Positions 23,801-30,955 of a stretch of 64,000 bases of DNA are shown here, one piece after another. The DNA comes from Ardenticatenaceae bacterium (GTDB taxonomy: Bacteria > Chloroflexota > Anaerolineae > Promineifilales > Promineifilaceae). A model generated the notes under the pieces. That model did no database searches. It was not told where the DNA came from and saw nothing but the letters and a program-made list of their open reading frames with translations. The translations under genes were made by a program, and so were the position numbers. Every line of letters starts with the position of its first letter. Position 1 is the stretch's first letter. Where the stretch lies: NCBI GenBank assembly GCA_020634455.1, contig JACKBQ010000001.1:1240001-1304000 (forward strand), read 5' to 3'.

Positions 23801-26554
23801 GGGATGATTGGTCATCAGTGCCAGCACGTCATCCTTGTCGGCAAAAACGTCGTTGGCAAAGCCGCGCAGGGCACGTTTGGGACCAACTTCCACAAAAGTG
23901 CGGATGCCGTGGTCGTAGAGCGTTTCCAGCCCTTTTACCCACTGCACGGGCGAAGCAATTTGCAGCTTGAGCAAATCCTTGATTGCTTCCACCTCGGTGG
24001 GATAAACATCCCCAGTCACGTTGGCTACCAGCGGCAGCTGCGGCGGACGGATGTCCAACCGGTCCAGCACGCGGCGCAGCGGCTCGCTGGCCGGGGCGAC
24101 GATGCTGGTGTGGAAGGCGTGGCTCACAGGCAAGGTCATCACTCGGAAACCCTTCGCCTCAAACTGCTTCACGGCCTCATCAACCGCTTCGCTGGCCCCG
24201 CCAAACACACATTGGGCGCGGCTGTTGATGTTGGCGGGCACGACGTAGCCGTTTACGCTGTTGAGTACCGCTTCCACTTCTTCGTACGGGGCCAAAACGG
24301 CCGCCATCTTGCCCTTGTCCGGCACATCTACCGCCGCCATTTCCGCGCCCCGCGCCGCCGACGCTTCCAGCGCATGGGCGAAGGTCATGATGCCCGCGGC
24401 AATCAGCGCCGCGTACTCACCCAGCGAGTGGCCCATCACCATGTTGGGCTCAAAGCCGTAGCTTTGCAGCAGCTTCAAAATGGCGATGTCCATCGTCAGC
24501 ATAGCCGGTTGGGTGATTTCGGTTTGCATCAGGTCAAAGGTGGCCTGGTTGATGGCAGTTGAGTCGTTGGGGTCTACAAAAATGTACTCTGTTAGCGGTT
24601 TGCCCAAAATTGGCGTCATCACCGCGTCCGCCTCGTCAAAAACTTGCTTGACCAGCGGGGAAAAATCAACCAGTTCTCGCCCCATGTTGACGTACTGGCT
24701 GCCCTGGCCAGGGAACATGAACGCCATTTTGCCCTTCGGCTTACCCGATCCCCGGAAGATGCCCTGCGCTTCCATCGCTTTCCACGCCTGGGCGGAATCC
24801 ATGCCCATTACTTTTTGCGCTTTTTGCAGGCGGCCCAGCAGTTCGTCATTGTCGCCAAAGTCAATGATGAGGCGTTCGGGGGAGTGGAGTACGGCCGTTT
24901 CCGGCACCCCAAACTCCGGCATCCAACCACCTTCAACTTTTTGCAAAGTGGCATTGAGCTGCTGGCTGAGTTCGGCTGTATCAGCAGCACCCAGGGCCAA
25001 AATTCCGCGCGGTGGTTTGGGTGAAGGGGTGAAGGGGTGAGGGGGTGCAGAGGAAGTTTGTTGTCCATTCACCTTGTCACCTTGCCACCTTGTCACCTTG
25101 TCATTTACCGCAAAACTCTTGCGTTCTTGCGCCAACATACCCGGCACGTGCTCCTCCAGCACCAGATGGAAGTTCGTGCCGCCGAAGCCGTAGGCGCTGA
25201 CACCGCAGCGGCGCGGCGTGTTGTTTGGTTTTTCCCAGTTTCGCGCCTCGTTCAGCAGGGTGAACGGCGTCTGGCTGAAATCAATGTTGGGGTTGGCCGG
25301 ATTGGCATTCAGTGTCGGTGGCAAAATTTTGTGGTGCAGGGCCATTGTGGCTTTCAGCATGCCCGCCGCGCCTGCGCCCGCCTTGAGGTGGCCAATGTTG
25401 CTCTTGGCCGAGCCAAGCCCGATGCTGCCCCGCTTCGCTTCGCCAAAAATGGAGGCCAAACTCTCTACCTCCACCACGTCGCCGACGCGGGTGCTGGTGC
25501 CGTGCGCTTCCACCATCGTGGCCGTGGCGGGGTCCAGTCCGGCGTTTTCCCAGGCGCGGGCGATGGCCAGCTGCTGCCCCACCGGGTTGGGCGCGGTGAT
25601 TCCCTTGCCCTTACCGTCGCTGGCCCCGCCAACACCCCGGATGACGGCGTAAATCTTGTTGCCGTCCCGTTCGGCATCTTCCAACCGTTTTAATAAGAAG
25701 AGGCCTGTGCCTTCGCCCATCACAAACCCGTCGGCACCGTCGCCAAACGGCCGTGTGCCCGTGGCACTCAACGCCCCAATCTTGCAAAACTTCACAAAGC
25801 TGCCGATGCCCATGTTGCGATCCACGCCACCGGCAATCACCGCGTCTACCTTGCGCTCGGTCAGCATCTCAACGGCCGCTTCCACGGCGGCAAAGCTGGA
25901 GGCACACGCCGCGTCGGTAATGAAGTTGGGGCCGCGCAAATTGAGCATGTTGGCCACCCGCCCAGAGACGATGTTGGGCAGTTCGCCCGGCATCGAATCT
26001 TCGGTGATGGGCGGGATGCGCTCGTCAATGTGCGCGTGCCAACCTGCCAAAATCGCTTCGCGCGTATTGGCAGGCAGGGCCTGGAACTCGGCGACGCCTG
26101 TCAGGGCATTGGCATATTCGGGGAAGACGATGCGGGTGTTGGTTTGGTAATGCAGCTCGCCGCCCATGGCCGTGCCGATGATGGTGGCGGTGCGTTCGGT
26201 GTCCAACGGCCGTTTCGGATACCCATAATCGGCCAACACATCTGCCGCCACAGTCACCGCCCACTGCTGCCCCTCGTCCATTGAGGCGGCCACTTTAGGT
26301 GGCATTCTGAATCGTTTCCAATCAAAAGAAAAGTCCCGCACCCAGCCACCGATTTTGCTGTACGTTTTGTCCGGCGCTTTGGGATCGGGGTCATAATAAT
26401 CGGCAATCGACCACCGGTTGGCTGGCGTTTCGGTGATGCTGTACCGTTTGTTGAGCACATTTTGCCAGAATGCTGCCGCACTGGGCGCATCCGGCAGCAG
26501 CGCTCCCACGGCTACGATGGCAATTGCCCGGTCTGCTGTGTTTTCCATTCTCAT
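17801..26554 (-). CDS. giant KS-AT-KS-ACP4-KR-DH synthase (PUFA/polyketide synthase-like)
   Basis: 2917-residue multidomain synthase. KS1 (about 8-470) has Cys217 in DAACASS, EAHGTSTRVGD and SNIGHLKAG. AT (about 605-920) has FPGQGSQ and GHSLGE with Ser710. KS2 (about 1050-1590) has Cys1265 in NAACAST, SHETFTPARGG and TKGFTGHPMG, so it may be active rather than a chain-length factor. Four ACP repeats (about 1655-2075) each read LGIDTVKQAE, with Thr at 1693, 1801, 1911 and 2021 where the phosphopantetheine Ser is expected. KR (about 2080-2590) has TGAAGGITSAI and Tyr2529 in QTDYSAAND. DH (about 2620-2917) has His2666 in FDHAMDGTPLLPG. No ER is seen; the adjacent acyl-CoA dehydrogenase might supply redox chemistry. 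PfaA is the nearest named relative. The second ATG (26548) has better ribosome-site spacing. Product unknown. Confidence 0.88.
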   Translation of the reverse strand: MRMENTADRAIAIVAVGALLPDAPSAAAFWQNVLNKRYSITETPANRWSIADYYDPDPKAPDKTYSKIGGWVRDFSFDWKRFRMPPKVAASMDEGQQWAVTVAADVLADYGYPKRPLDTERTATIIGTAMGGELHYQTNTRIVFPEYANALTGVAEFQALPANTREAILAGWHAHIDERIPPITEDSMPGELPNIVSGRVANMLNLRGPNFITDAACASSFAAVEAAVEMLTERKVDAVIAGGVDRNMGIGSFVKFCKIGALSATGTRPFGDGADGFVMGEGTGLFLLKRLEDAERDGNKIYAVIRGVGGASDGKGKGITAPNPVGQQLAIARAWENAGLDPATATMVEAHGTSTRVGDVVEVESLASIFGEAKRGSIGLGSAKSNIGHLKAGAGAAGMLKATMALHHKILPPTLNANPANPNIDFSQTPFTLLNEARNWEKPNNTPRRCGVSAYGFGGTNFHLVLEEHVPGMLAQERKSFAVNDKVTRWQGDKVNGQQTSSAPPHPFTPSPKPPRGILALGAADTAELSQQLNATLQKVEGGWMPEFGVPETAVLHSPERLIIDFGDNDELLGRLQKAQKVMGMDSAQAWKAMEAQGIFRGSGKPKGKMAFMFPGQGSQYVNMGRELVDFSPLVKQVFDEADAVMTPILGKPLTEYIFVDPNDSTAINQATFDLMQTEITQPAMLTMDIAILKLLQSYGFEPNMVMGHSLGEYAALIAAGIMTFAHALEASAARGAEMAAVDVPDKGKMAAVLAPYEEVEAVLNSVNGYVVPANINSRAQCVFGGASEAVDEAVKQFEAKGFRVMTLPVSHAFHTSIVAPASEPLRRVLDRLDIRPPQLPLVANVTGDVYPTEVEAIKDLLKLQIASPVQWVKGLETLYDHGIRTFVEVGPKRALRGFANDVFADKDDVLALMTNHPKNGTMASFNQALCGLYAAGYGAEESKKLEVKSEKYSVVDKPQVEGRVDAMAPQMNSNGLANVEAIQQLVAQAIQTNLPISNAQLPVAKRPYQRHQEPLGSVVISGTGLGLPGAEKPVMDPDNALRILHGEQFVDLIPERFRRKMVGKQITRLVKDADGNGSFATIDDQNEVIRLAGRPGSFDLAEEYEVPQKLVDALDITTQLAIAAGLDALREAGIPLAMTYKKTTTGSTLPQKWMLPEALRDETGVIFASAFPGGDRFAEDFERFYAHQSRLEQLEMLEELRRTTNDQMTLLEITRRINALREQLTNEPYIFDRRFIFRILAMGHSQFAEYIGARGPNTQVNAACASTTQALAMAEDWIRNGRCRRVVVIAADDVTGEHLMEWVGAGFLALGAAATDDRVDEAALPFDKRRHGTILGMGACALVVESEDAVQERGMRGIVELLSTETRNSAFHGSRLDVDHISLVMNDLLTNAERRYGLNRYAIAPQLVFMSHETFTPARGGSAAAEVTALRENFGEAAKEIVVANTKGFTGHPMGVGIEDVIALKILEHGIVPPVPNYKEVDPDLGQLNLSRGGRYPVQYSLHLAAGFGSQIAFSLTRRIPGGPNRIESQPRYQQWLDQISGYDYAELEVVKRNLRIVAKGNPGRPPAPSSWQYGTEPMIRTQIGHGTIGATVQPAPIKMPEPIVRKPEPVAPAPVKTGPKLEPTAVAAKPIEVKPIETKIETMPPAPLPETAVPTDTITGQVLAIIAEQTGYPSDMLEPDLDLEADLGIDTVKQAETFVAIRQAFDIPRRDDLNLRDYNTLAKVVGFVKEMRPELVKSEKLEVKSELSSVSNEPITNYQLPVTDEVMDKVLNIIAEQTGYPADMLEPDLDLEADLGIDTVKQAETFVAIRQAFDIPRRDDLNLRDYNTLARVVGFVKEMRPDLADDKVTGGQGDKVTEVAPPTTDYRPPITDSDEVMDKVLNIIAEQTGYPVDMLEPDLDLEADLGIDTVKQAETFVAIRQAFDIPRRDDLNLRDYNTLAKVVGFVKEMRPDLVKSEKLEVKSEPPAVSDEPITNYQLPITDSDEVMDKVLNIIAEQTGYPVDMLEPDLDLEADLGIDTVKQAETFVAIRQAFDIPRRDDLNLRDYNTLAKVVGFVREMRPDLKAQSRLQGEDRTETAVSDTPTTPQTAVSPYTIEDADTFPRRVATAVLRPALDQCLPTDVVFTETSRVVVALDDGGVGKALVKKLEKMNVTVLPLDAALPQAELEAQLQTWLADGAIQGVYWLPALDVESDLLTMNLVAWREANRIRVKNLSITMRVLYDVVNEAGSFLVSATRLGGLHGYGPEGASAPLGGGVTGFTKAYRHERPSTLVKAVDFELSRKTAALADQLIAETTTDPGVVEVGYKDGLRTAVTLIEQPAADGEPGLTLNKESVFVVTGAAGGITSAIVADLAAASGGIFYLLDLVEAPAPDDPHIAIFRRNKDALKTQLIEEAKAAGEKPTPVLIDKKLMAIERSEAALRAIEAVTAAGGLPIYHSVNLLDGGAVTAVVQEIREKYGKIDVLVHAGGIEISRGLDKKDAAQFNLVYDIKADGFFSLLRAAGEMSIGATVVFSSVAGRFGNNGQTDYSAANDLLCKLTSSFRTTRPGTKGIAIDWTAWGGIGMATRGSIPKIMEMAGIEMLPPEVGVPTVRRELVAGGFKGEILVGGKLGILTEERHPTGGLDLEKVNQNDLLMVGKVTAYQLYGGLQAETTLNPNEQPFLFDHAMDGTPLLPGVMGTETFAELASLVAPGYAVVAVENEDFHAPFKFYRMEPQTLILSATAVPSQKEILVYTSLHSRRELKTGVQEKLHFTATVRLAATALKAKKLKFKAPKAEEMSIVADDIYKIYFHGPAYQVLESVQVAGNKAIGLLAENLPANANPANAPELIAPRLVEFCFQTAGVWEIHTKQQMALPLAIGRVTAYRQEAEAKGRLYAIVEAIDDGAAFKAQVVDKSGNVFVELDGYRTVQLPGEVSL
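20355..21590 (-). repeat. four tandem ACP-coding repeats with repeat-derived linkers
   Basis: Four near-identical ACP-coding units recur with a period of 324 or 330 bp; the Thr codons at the attachment site are at 21476-21478, 21152-21154, 20822-20824 and 20492-20494. Between units, in-frame linkers are made of GGTAATTGG, GGTAATCGG, TTTTCACTTTTCAC and CACCTTGTCACC units, the same families found between genes elsewhere in the window. Confidence 0.85.
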
Positions 26555-26564
26555 TTACTCCGTG

Positions 26565-26632
26565 AACGGTAATCGGTAATCGGTGATCGGTTTGGCACAT
26601 GGCCTACCGATTACCGATTACCGACCACCGAA
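26565..26632. repeat. GGTAATCGG-type intergenic repeat overlapping a gene end
   Basis: CGGTAATCGGTAATCGGTGATCGG is followed by the complement CCGATTACCGATTACCG. On the minus strand it encodes the last residues (FGGR) and stop codon of the acyl-CoA dehydrogenase, then runs to the synthase start. Confidence 0.8.
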
Positions 26633-28276
26633 TACCTTGTTTAGCTGTTCCGCCACAAAATCCATATCCGCCACTTGCCCAGCCTGGGCTTGGTAGATGC
26701 CCGGTAAATTGAGCGCAGCGGCCAGATTGGGGTTGCTTTGCCCCGCACCGATGGCCCAGCGCAGGCCGTCGGCGGCCACTTTGAGGGCGGCGTCCCGACC
26801 AAAGATGCGGCTGAGCGCCTGCCGGGTGGGGATGTCTAGCGGGATTGCTTCAGTGGGTTTGGCAGTGACACGTTCGGCGAATACGGCCGTTCCCTCCGCC
26901 CATGCCACCAATTCACCCAGGCGGAACAGCACGTGCTGGTTCCGCGTCAGGCGATCCACTCGACATTGCTCAAAAATGACGGCGAGCGCTTGCAGCGCCA
27001 TCGCTGCAAAATTGGCCCCGTTGTCTGGATTTTCTCGGTGGATGGCCGCCATGCGATTGGCCCACTCTTTGTAATAATCACCACGCGACTTCAGATGCAG
27101 CTGCCAGCGGTCGCGGGCCATCGTCCACTCCATAATTTCCGATGTGCCTTCGTAAATAGTGGTGATACGCAAGTCGCGCTTGATTTTTTCCACCATGTAC
27201 TCTTTGGTATAGCCGTAGCCGCCCATTGCCTGGATGGCGTCATCGGCCGCCTTGTTGCCGCCCACCGTGGCCAGATATTTGGCGACAGCCCCCTCGGTTT
27301 GCAACCCTTCTTCACCGCCGTCCAGCCGCTCCGCTACCCACTCGATGTAGGTGCGGGACGCTTCCAAAAAGGCAGCGTTGGGCACGATGAGCTTGTGGGT
27401 GTAGCCCTGCTTTTGGCTCAATGGTGCGCCGCCCTGGATGCGCTCTTGCGAGTAGCGGATGGCGCGACGCAGCGCTTCCCAGCCGCCGCCCAAACCAAAC
27501 GCGCCGACCATGAGGCGGGTGTAGCCAAACACCGCCTGCGCCTGGGCCAGCCCCTGCCCTTCGACCAGCCCGATCAGCCGGTCGGCGGGCACGTACACGT
27601 TGTCGAGGAAAAGAGCGGCCGTATTGCTGGCGCGAATGCCGTGTTTGTCTTCCGGTTTGCCCTTGCTGAACCCTTCGGCGTCGGCATCTACCACAAACCA
27701 ACTGGGGCCACCGGGGGCTAGCGCCAGAATGGTGTAAATATCGGCCACGCCGCCGTTGCTAATCCACTGCTTGCGCCCGGTGATGTGGTAGCCAACCACC
27801 TGGCCATCTTCTTCGACCGGTTCCGCCTTGGTGGTCATGGCCGCCAGGTCGCTGCCTGCCTGGGGTTCGGTGGCCCCATAGGCACACAGCAGCGCTTCTT
27901 CGGCGATACGGCCGAACCAGTATTGCTTCTGTTCTTCTGTCGCCCCCACGCTAATCGGGTCCGAGCCAAGAAAGGTGGCCAGCACGCCAGTGGCAATGCC
28001 CAAATCAATCGAGGCCATCAACTCGGAGACGCGGTAAATGTCGTATGCGCCGCCGCCCAACCCGTCGTACTTTTCAGGAATGAAGAGCAGGTGCAGGCCG
28101 ATGGACATCGGATCGTACAGTTCTTTGAGTACGTCTTGGGGAAATGTGTCGTTGTGGTCGAGGTTGAGTAAAAATTCGGGGGTTAATTTGCGGTCAGCAT
28201 ATTTTTTGAGGGTGTCCAGAATCATGTCGCGGGTCTCTTTGTCGAGACCCACTTCAGGGACAGTTGCATCAATCAT
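26618..28276 (-). CDS. acyl-CoA dehydrogenase, VLCAD-like length
   Basis: 552-residue flavoprotein that should introduce a 2,3-double bond in an acyl thioester, passing electrons to ETF. Motifs: ATEPQAGSD in the FAD/substrate region, GRKQWISNGG, GGYGYTKEYMVEK and IYEGTSEI, with the Glu of YEG as catalytic base as in MCAD. The ~150-residue C-terminal extension matches the VLCAD/ACAD9 group. GGAGG precedes the ATG. It is first in the operon, about 60 bp before the synthase, so it may desaturate or, run in reverse, reduce acyl groups for that system. The C-terminus is encoded inside a repeat. Confidence 0.92.
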   Translation of the reverse strand: MIDATVPEVGLDKETRDMILDTLKKYADRKLTPEFLLNLDHNDTFPQDVLKELYDPMSIGLHLLFIPEKYDGLGGGAYDIYRVSELMASIDLGIATGVLATFLGSDPISVGATEEQKQYWFGRIAEEALLCAYGATEPQAGSDLAAMTTKAEPVEEDGQVVGYHITGRKQWISNGGVADIYTILALAPGGPSWFVVDADAEGFSKGKPEDKHGIRASNTAALFLDNVYVPADRLIGLVEGQGLAQAQAVFGYTRLMVGAFGLGGGWEALRRAIRYSQERIQGGAPLSQKQGYTHKLIVPNAAFLEASRTYIEWVAERLDGGEEGLQTEGAVAKYLATVGGNKAADDAIQAMGGYGYTKEYMVEKIKRDLRITTIYEGTSEIMEWTMARDRWQLHLKSRGDYYKEWANRMAAIHRENPDNGANFAAMALQALAVIFEQCRVDRLTRNQHVLFRLGELVAWAEGTAVFAERVTAKPTEAIPLDIPTRQALSRIFGRDAALKVAADGLRWAIGAGQSNPNLAAALNLPGIYQAQAGQVADMDFVAEQLNKVFGGR

Positions 28277-28404
28277 TTTTCATCCTCCGGAAGCAAGAAA
28301 TTAAAAAAGCACAGCCGCAAAGAGACAAGGCAAATGCAATTTGCTTTGCTCCCCAAAATTGGCAATGTGCTTTTGTCGGACTAACGTCTGTGGTGGTCTA
28401 TATA

Positions 28405-28422
28405 TTGCGAAATATTTCACAA
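28405..28422. promoter_or_regulatory. 18-bp dyad TTGCGAAATATTTCACAA
   Basis: Inverted repeat with 8 of 9 paired positions matching and a perfect GAAATATTTC core. It lies 130-145 bp upstream of the acyl-CoA dehydrogenase start, in the leader of the synthase operon, and looks like a repressor site. No factor can be named. Confidence 0.45.
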
Positions 28423-28462
28423 GACCTGGTTAGCATTGTAATTTCTTATGGCAGGCATAATG

Positions 28463-28478
28463 AGTGACAGTTGTCACA
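28463..28478. promoter_or_regulatory. CRP/FNR-family-like site AGTGA-N6-TCACA
   Basis: AGTGACAGTTGTCACA matches TGTGA-N6-TCACA with one mismatch and contains the perfect dyad GTGACA-N2-TGTCAC. It is about 190 bp upstream of the synthase operon. A CRP-type gene is not in the window. Confidence 0.4.
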
Positions 28479-28534
28479 CGATTAGGAAAAAAAAAGCATA
28501 ATGCATTGTGTCATAAGGAAAACTTTTGCAGGGG

Positions 28535-28588
28535 AGATTGGGTAATTGAGTAATTGCCCAATCACTCAATTACCCAATTACTCAATTG
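28535..28588. repeat. GGGTAATTGAGTAATTG inverted repeat
   Basis: GATTGGGTAATTGAGTAATTG is mirrored by CAATTACCCAATTACTCAATTG, giving a long near-perfect hairpin after the Gly-rich lipoprotein gene. Confidence 0.75.
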
Positions 28589-28632
28589 CTTTCTTTCGCC
28601 GGAGGAATCCCAAGTAGGGGAGTTGCAAATGT

Positions 28633-29592
28633 TTACTGGCCAAGCCAATCGTTGGCGATTTGCTCAACGTCCAGATCAGCAGCGTTGGGCAGGGCGTTCA
28701 GGTTGGCGATGATGGCTTCGCGTACGGCCGTTACATCCCCACCATGCGCTTCAACCACTGCCAGCACCGACCCGCTTTCCGTCAATTCGGTTTGTAATTC
28801 TTCGGCAGTGAGATTGAGGGTTTCGGCAACGGCCGTCATAATTGCTTCACCGATGCCAGCTTGTGGGCCACCTTGAGGCAGCTCAGGTTCTACCCCCGTT
28901 TTCGTTTGCAGCAGTCGAATAACCGCACCAACCATTGCCTGGTTTTGAATGTCGGCAAACCCCTCCCCAGAGGCGAATTCTGCCTGGCGGGTGGCAATGT
29001 CATCCTCGCTCAAGTCAGCGCCAGCGCCAAAACCACCTGCACCTGGGCCGCCAAAGCCGCCACCACCAAAGTCACCACCACCTGGCCCCCCGCCGACACC
29101 AGGGCCAAACCCGGCTGGCGGCGTAAATCCGCCATCGGCAGCACTATCGCTATTTGGCCCCTGCCCCAGGCCACGGCCAAAGGAGATAGCTCCGCTTTCC
29201 AACAGCTCCGTTAACGAATCAGCGGTCAGGGCCATGTCGGCAATGGCGACAATCTGTTCGGGGGACATCGCGTCTTGGATCTGGTTGAGCACGGCATTTA
29301 CTTCAACGGAAGCGGCCGTATCGCTGGCGCTTAAACTTTGGGCCGCCTGCCATAGCGGCAGAATTTCGGCAGCGAGCGTTTCATCAACAGCCAGGTCGGT
29401 TTGATCCAGCTTGAGCGTGCCGGCGGCCAACTGCACCATGATGGGCAGTGCATCGCTGTACGTGTCATTCAGGCGAGCTGCCTGGTCGGTATTGGTGGAA
29501 GCGGTGTTGGTTACGGCCGTTTCGCCACCACTGCTACACGCCGTCCCCACAATCAACAAGATTGTCAGAAGTAAGAAAATCAATTTTTTCAT
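28633..29592 (-). CDS. Gly-rich lipoprotein linked to MacAB-like exporter
   Basis: 319-residue predicted lipoprotein. The signal peptide ends at VGTAC (lipobox), followed by an Asn/Thr linker, a helical region, a Gly/Pro-rich stretch near residues 150-200, and a C-terminal domain with LNLTAEELQTELTESG. The last resembles the LTAEEL helical repeats of DUF2680-type secreted proteins. It is the last gene of an operon with the MacAB-like permease, ATPase and adaptor, so it may be the cargo or an accessory outer component. The start at 29592 is preferred because AAGG stands upstream and the signal peptide begins there. Confidence 0.75.
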   Translation of the reverse strand: MKKLIFLLLTILLIVGTACSSGGETAVTNTASTNTDQAARLNDTYSDALPIMVQLAAGTLKLDQTDLAVDETLAAEILPLWQAAQSLSASDTAASVEVNAVLNQIQDAMSPEQIVAIADMALTADSLTELLESGAISFGRGLGQGPNSDSAADGGFTPPAGFGPGVGGGPGGGDFGGGGFGGPGAGGFGAGADLSEDDIATRQAEFASGEGFADIQNQAMVGAVIRLLQTKTGVEPELPQGGPQAGIGEAIMTAVAETLNLTAEELQTELTESGSVLAVVEAHGGDVTAVREAIIANLNALPNAADLDVEQIANDWLGQ

Positions 29593-29647
29593 TATAGTTA
29601 CCTTATTCATTTCTGGGTAAGGGCGGGTTTCAGACCTGCCTTACGTT

Positions 29648-30955
29648 TTATTCGTGGCGCAGCGCCTCAATCGGATCGAGCTGTGCCGCCTTGTTCGCCG
29701 GGAAAAAGCCAAAGAAAATGCCCACCGCTGCGGCTGAACCAAACGCCAGGGCAATGGAACTGGGCACAATGACGGTGCGCATATCGCTGGTAGAGCCAAA
29801 CAGATAGGAACCACCGACGCCAAACAACACGCCAATCAAACCACCCACCAGACTGAGCATCAGCGCTTCTGTTAAAAATTGCAGGCGAATGTCGTTGGGC
29901 GTGGCCCCAACCGATTGGCGGATGCCGATTTCTTTGGTCCGTTCTGTGACGCTAACCAGCATGATGTTCATGATGCCAATGCCACCAACCAGCAGAGAGA
30001 CACCCGCTACCCAGGCCAGCAAATTACGAAACGCTTCCGTGGTTGCGCCTTGCGTGTCAATGATGTCTTGCTGCGTTTGAATGGTAAATGGCAGCTCATC
30101 TACCGAAATATCCTTGCTGCTGGCCAGCTTGAGCTGGATTTGTTGGATGACCAGCTCCATATCGGCATCCTGTTCGATTTGAACGTAGATAATGCGCACG
30201 TTGTCCCCGGCAAATTGCCGGAACTGGGTTGGCAAGAATTTGTCAAAAACCAGGGTGATGGGAACGTACATCAAGGAGTCAAAATCTGTGTTGCCCACGA
30301 CCCCTTTTTCGGCAGCAACGCCAATGACAGCCAGCTTGGTGGTGCCCACAGTGATGGATTGCCCAACGGCCGTTTCTTCGCCAAATAGCTCGGTGGCCAG
30401 ATCTGGCCCCAGCACCACCACTTTGGCGGATCGTTCCAGCTCGGTTTCGTTGAAGAAACGGCCGTCCTCAATTTCCACATCGCGCACGGTGGGGAAACCC
30501 AGCGTGGTGCCCATCAAAGAAACATCCGTCAGGCTGACGTCGCCAGCTTTGACTGTTTGCGTGGTCATCTGGTCCACCGTGGTGGCAGCGACACCGCCCA
30601 CCGAGGCGACAATGTCTACATCGTCGTAAACGAGAGAGGGCGAATTGTTGTTGCTGCCTGGCGGCCCGCCCCGGCCAAAGCTGGCCTGGATGAACACCAG
30701 GTTGGAGCCAAGCCCTTCGATCTGCTCGGCGATGGTGGCTTCGGTACCGGCGCTGATGGCGATCATGATGATGACGGCGGCGACCCCGATGATGACGCCC
30801 AGCATGGTGAGCAGGGAGCGAACTTTGTTGCGCACCACCCCTTCCCAGGCGATGCGAATGATCTCGACCGGGCTGATGATGGTGGTAACGGCCGTATTGG
30901 CGGTGGCTGCTGGTGCCGTTTCCTCCGGTACGATAGCGGTTGGATTTGTGGTCAT
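29648..30955 (-). CDS. MacB/FtsX-type ABC transporter permease
   Basis: 435-residue membrane protein. TM1 lies near residues 45-75 (RNKVRSLLTMLGVIIGVAAV), an extracytoplasmic MacB-core domain spans about 80-310, and three C-terminal TM helices carry the FtsX domain with GGIGIMNIMLVSVTERTKEI. Such mechanotransmission permeases do not pump directly through the membrane but drive export from outside the membrane. The ATG overlaps the ATPase stop by 4 bp and has GGAGGTG. With the adaptor and ATPase it forms a MacAB-like unit; substrate unknown. Confidence 0.9.
   Translation of the reverse strand: MTTNPTAIVPEETAPAATANTAVTTIISPVEIIRIAWEGVVRNKVRSLLTMLGVIIGVAAVIIMIAISAGTEATIAEQIEGLGSNLVFIQASFGRGGPPGSNNNSPSLVYDDVDIVASVGGVAATTVDQMTTQTVKAGDVSLTDVSLMGTTLGFPTVRDVEIEDGRFFNETELERSAKVVVLGPDLATELFGEETAVGQSITVGTTKLAVIGVAAEKGVVGNTDFDSLMYVPITLVFDKFLPTQFRQFAGDNVRIIYVQIEQDADMELVIQQIQLKLASSKDISVDELPFTIQTQQDIIDTQGATTEAFRNLLAWVAGVSLLVGGIGIMNIMLVSVTERTKEIGIRQSVGATPNDIRLQFLTEALMLSLVGGLIGVLFGVGGSYLFGSTSDMRTVIVPSSIALAFGSAAAVGIFFGFFPANKAAQLDPIEALRHE

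Larger units (their letters stand above)
28277..28632. other. intergenic region, leader of synthase operon
   Basis: 356 bp without a supported gene. It holds the two dyads at 28405 and 28463 and, at 28535-28588, a GGTAATTGAGTAATTG inverted repeat next to the end of the lipoprotein gene. It is AT-rich around 28440-28510. I found no convincing -35/-10 pair with normal spacing. Confidence 0.6.

Noticed and set aside
28264..28467. 67-codon plus-strand open frame upstream of the synthase operon
   Set aside because: It overlaps the start of the acyl-CoA dehydrogenase and the dyad sites; there is no ribosome site or family pattern.
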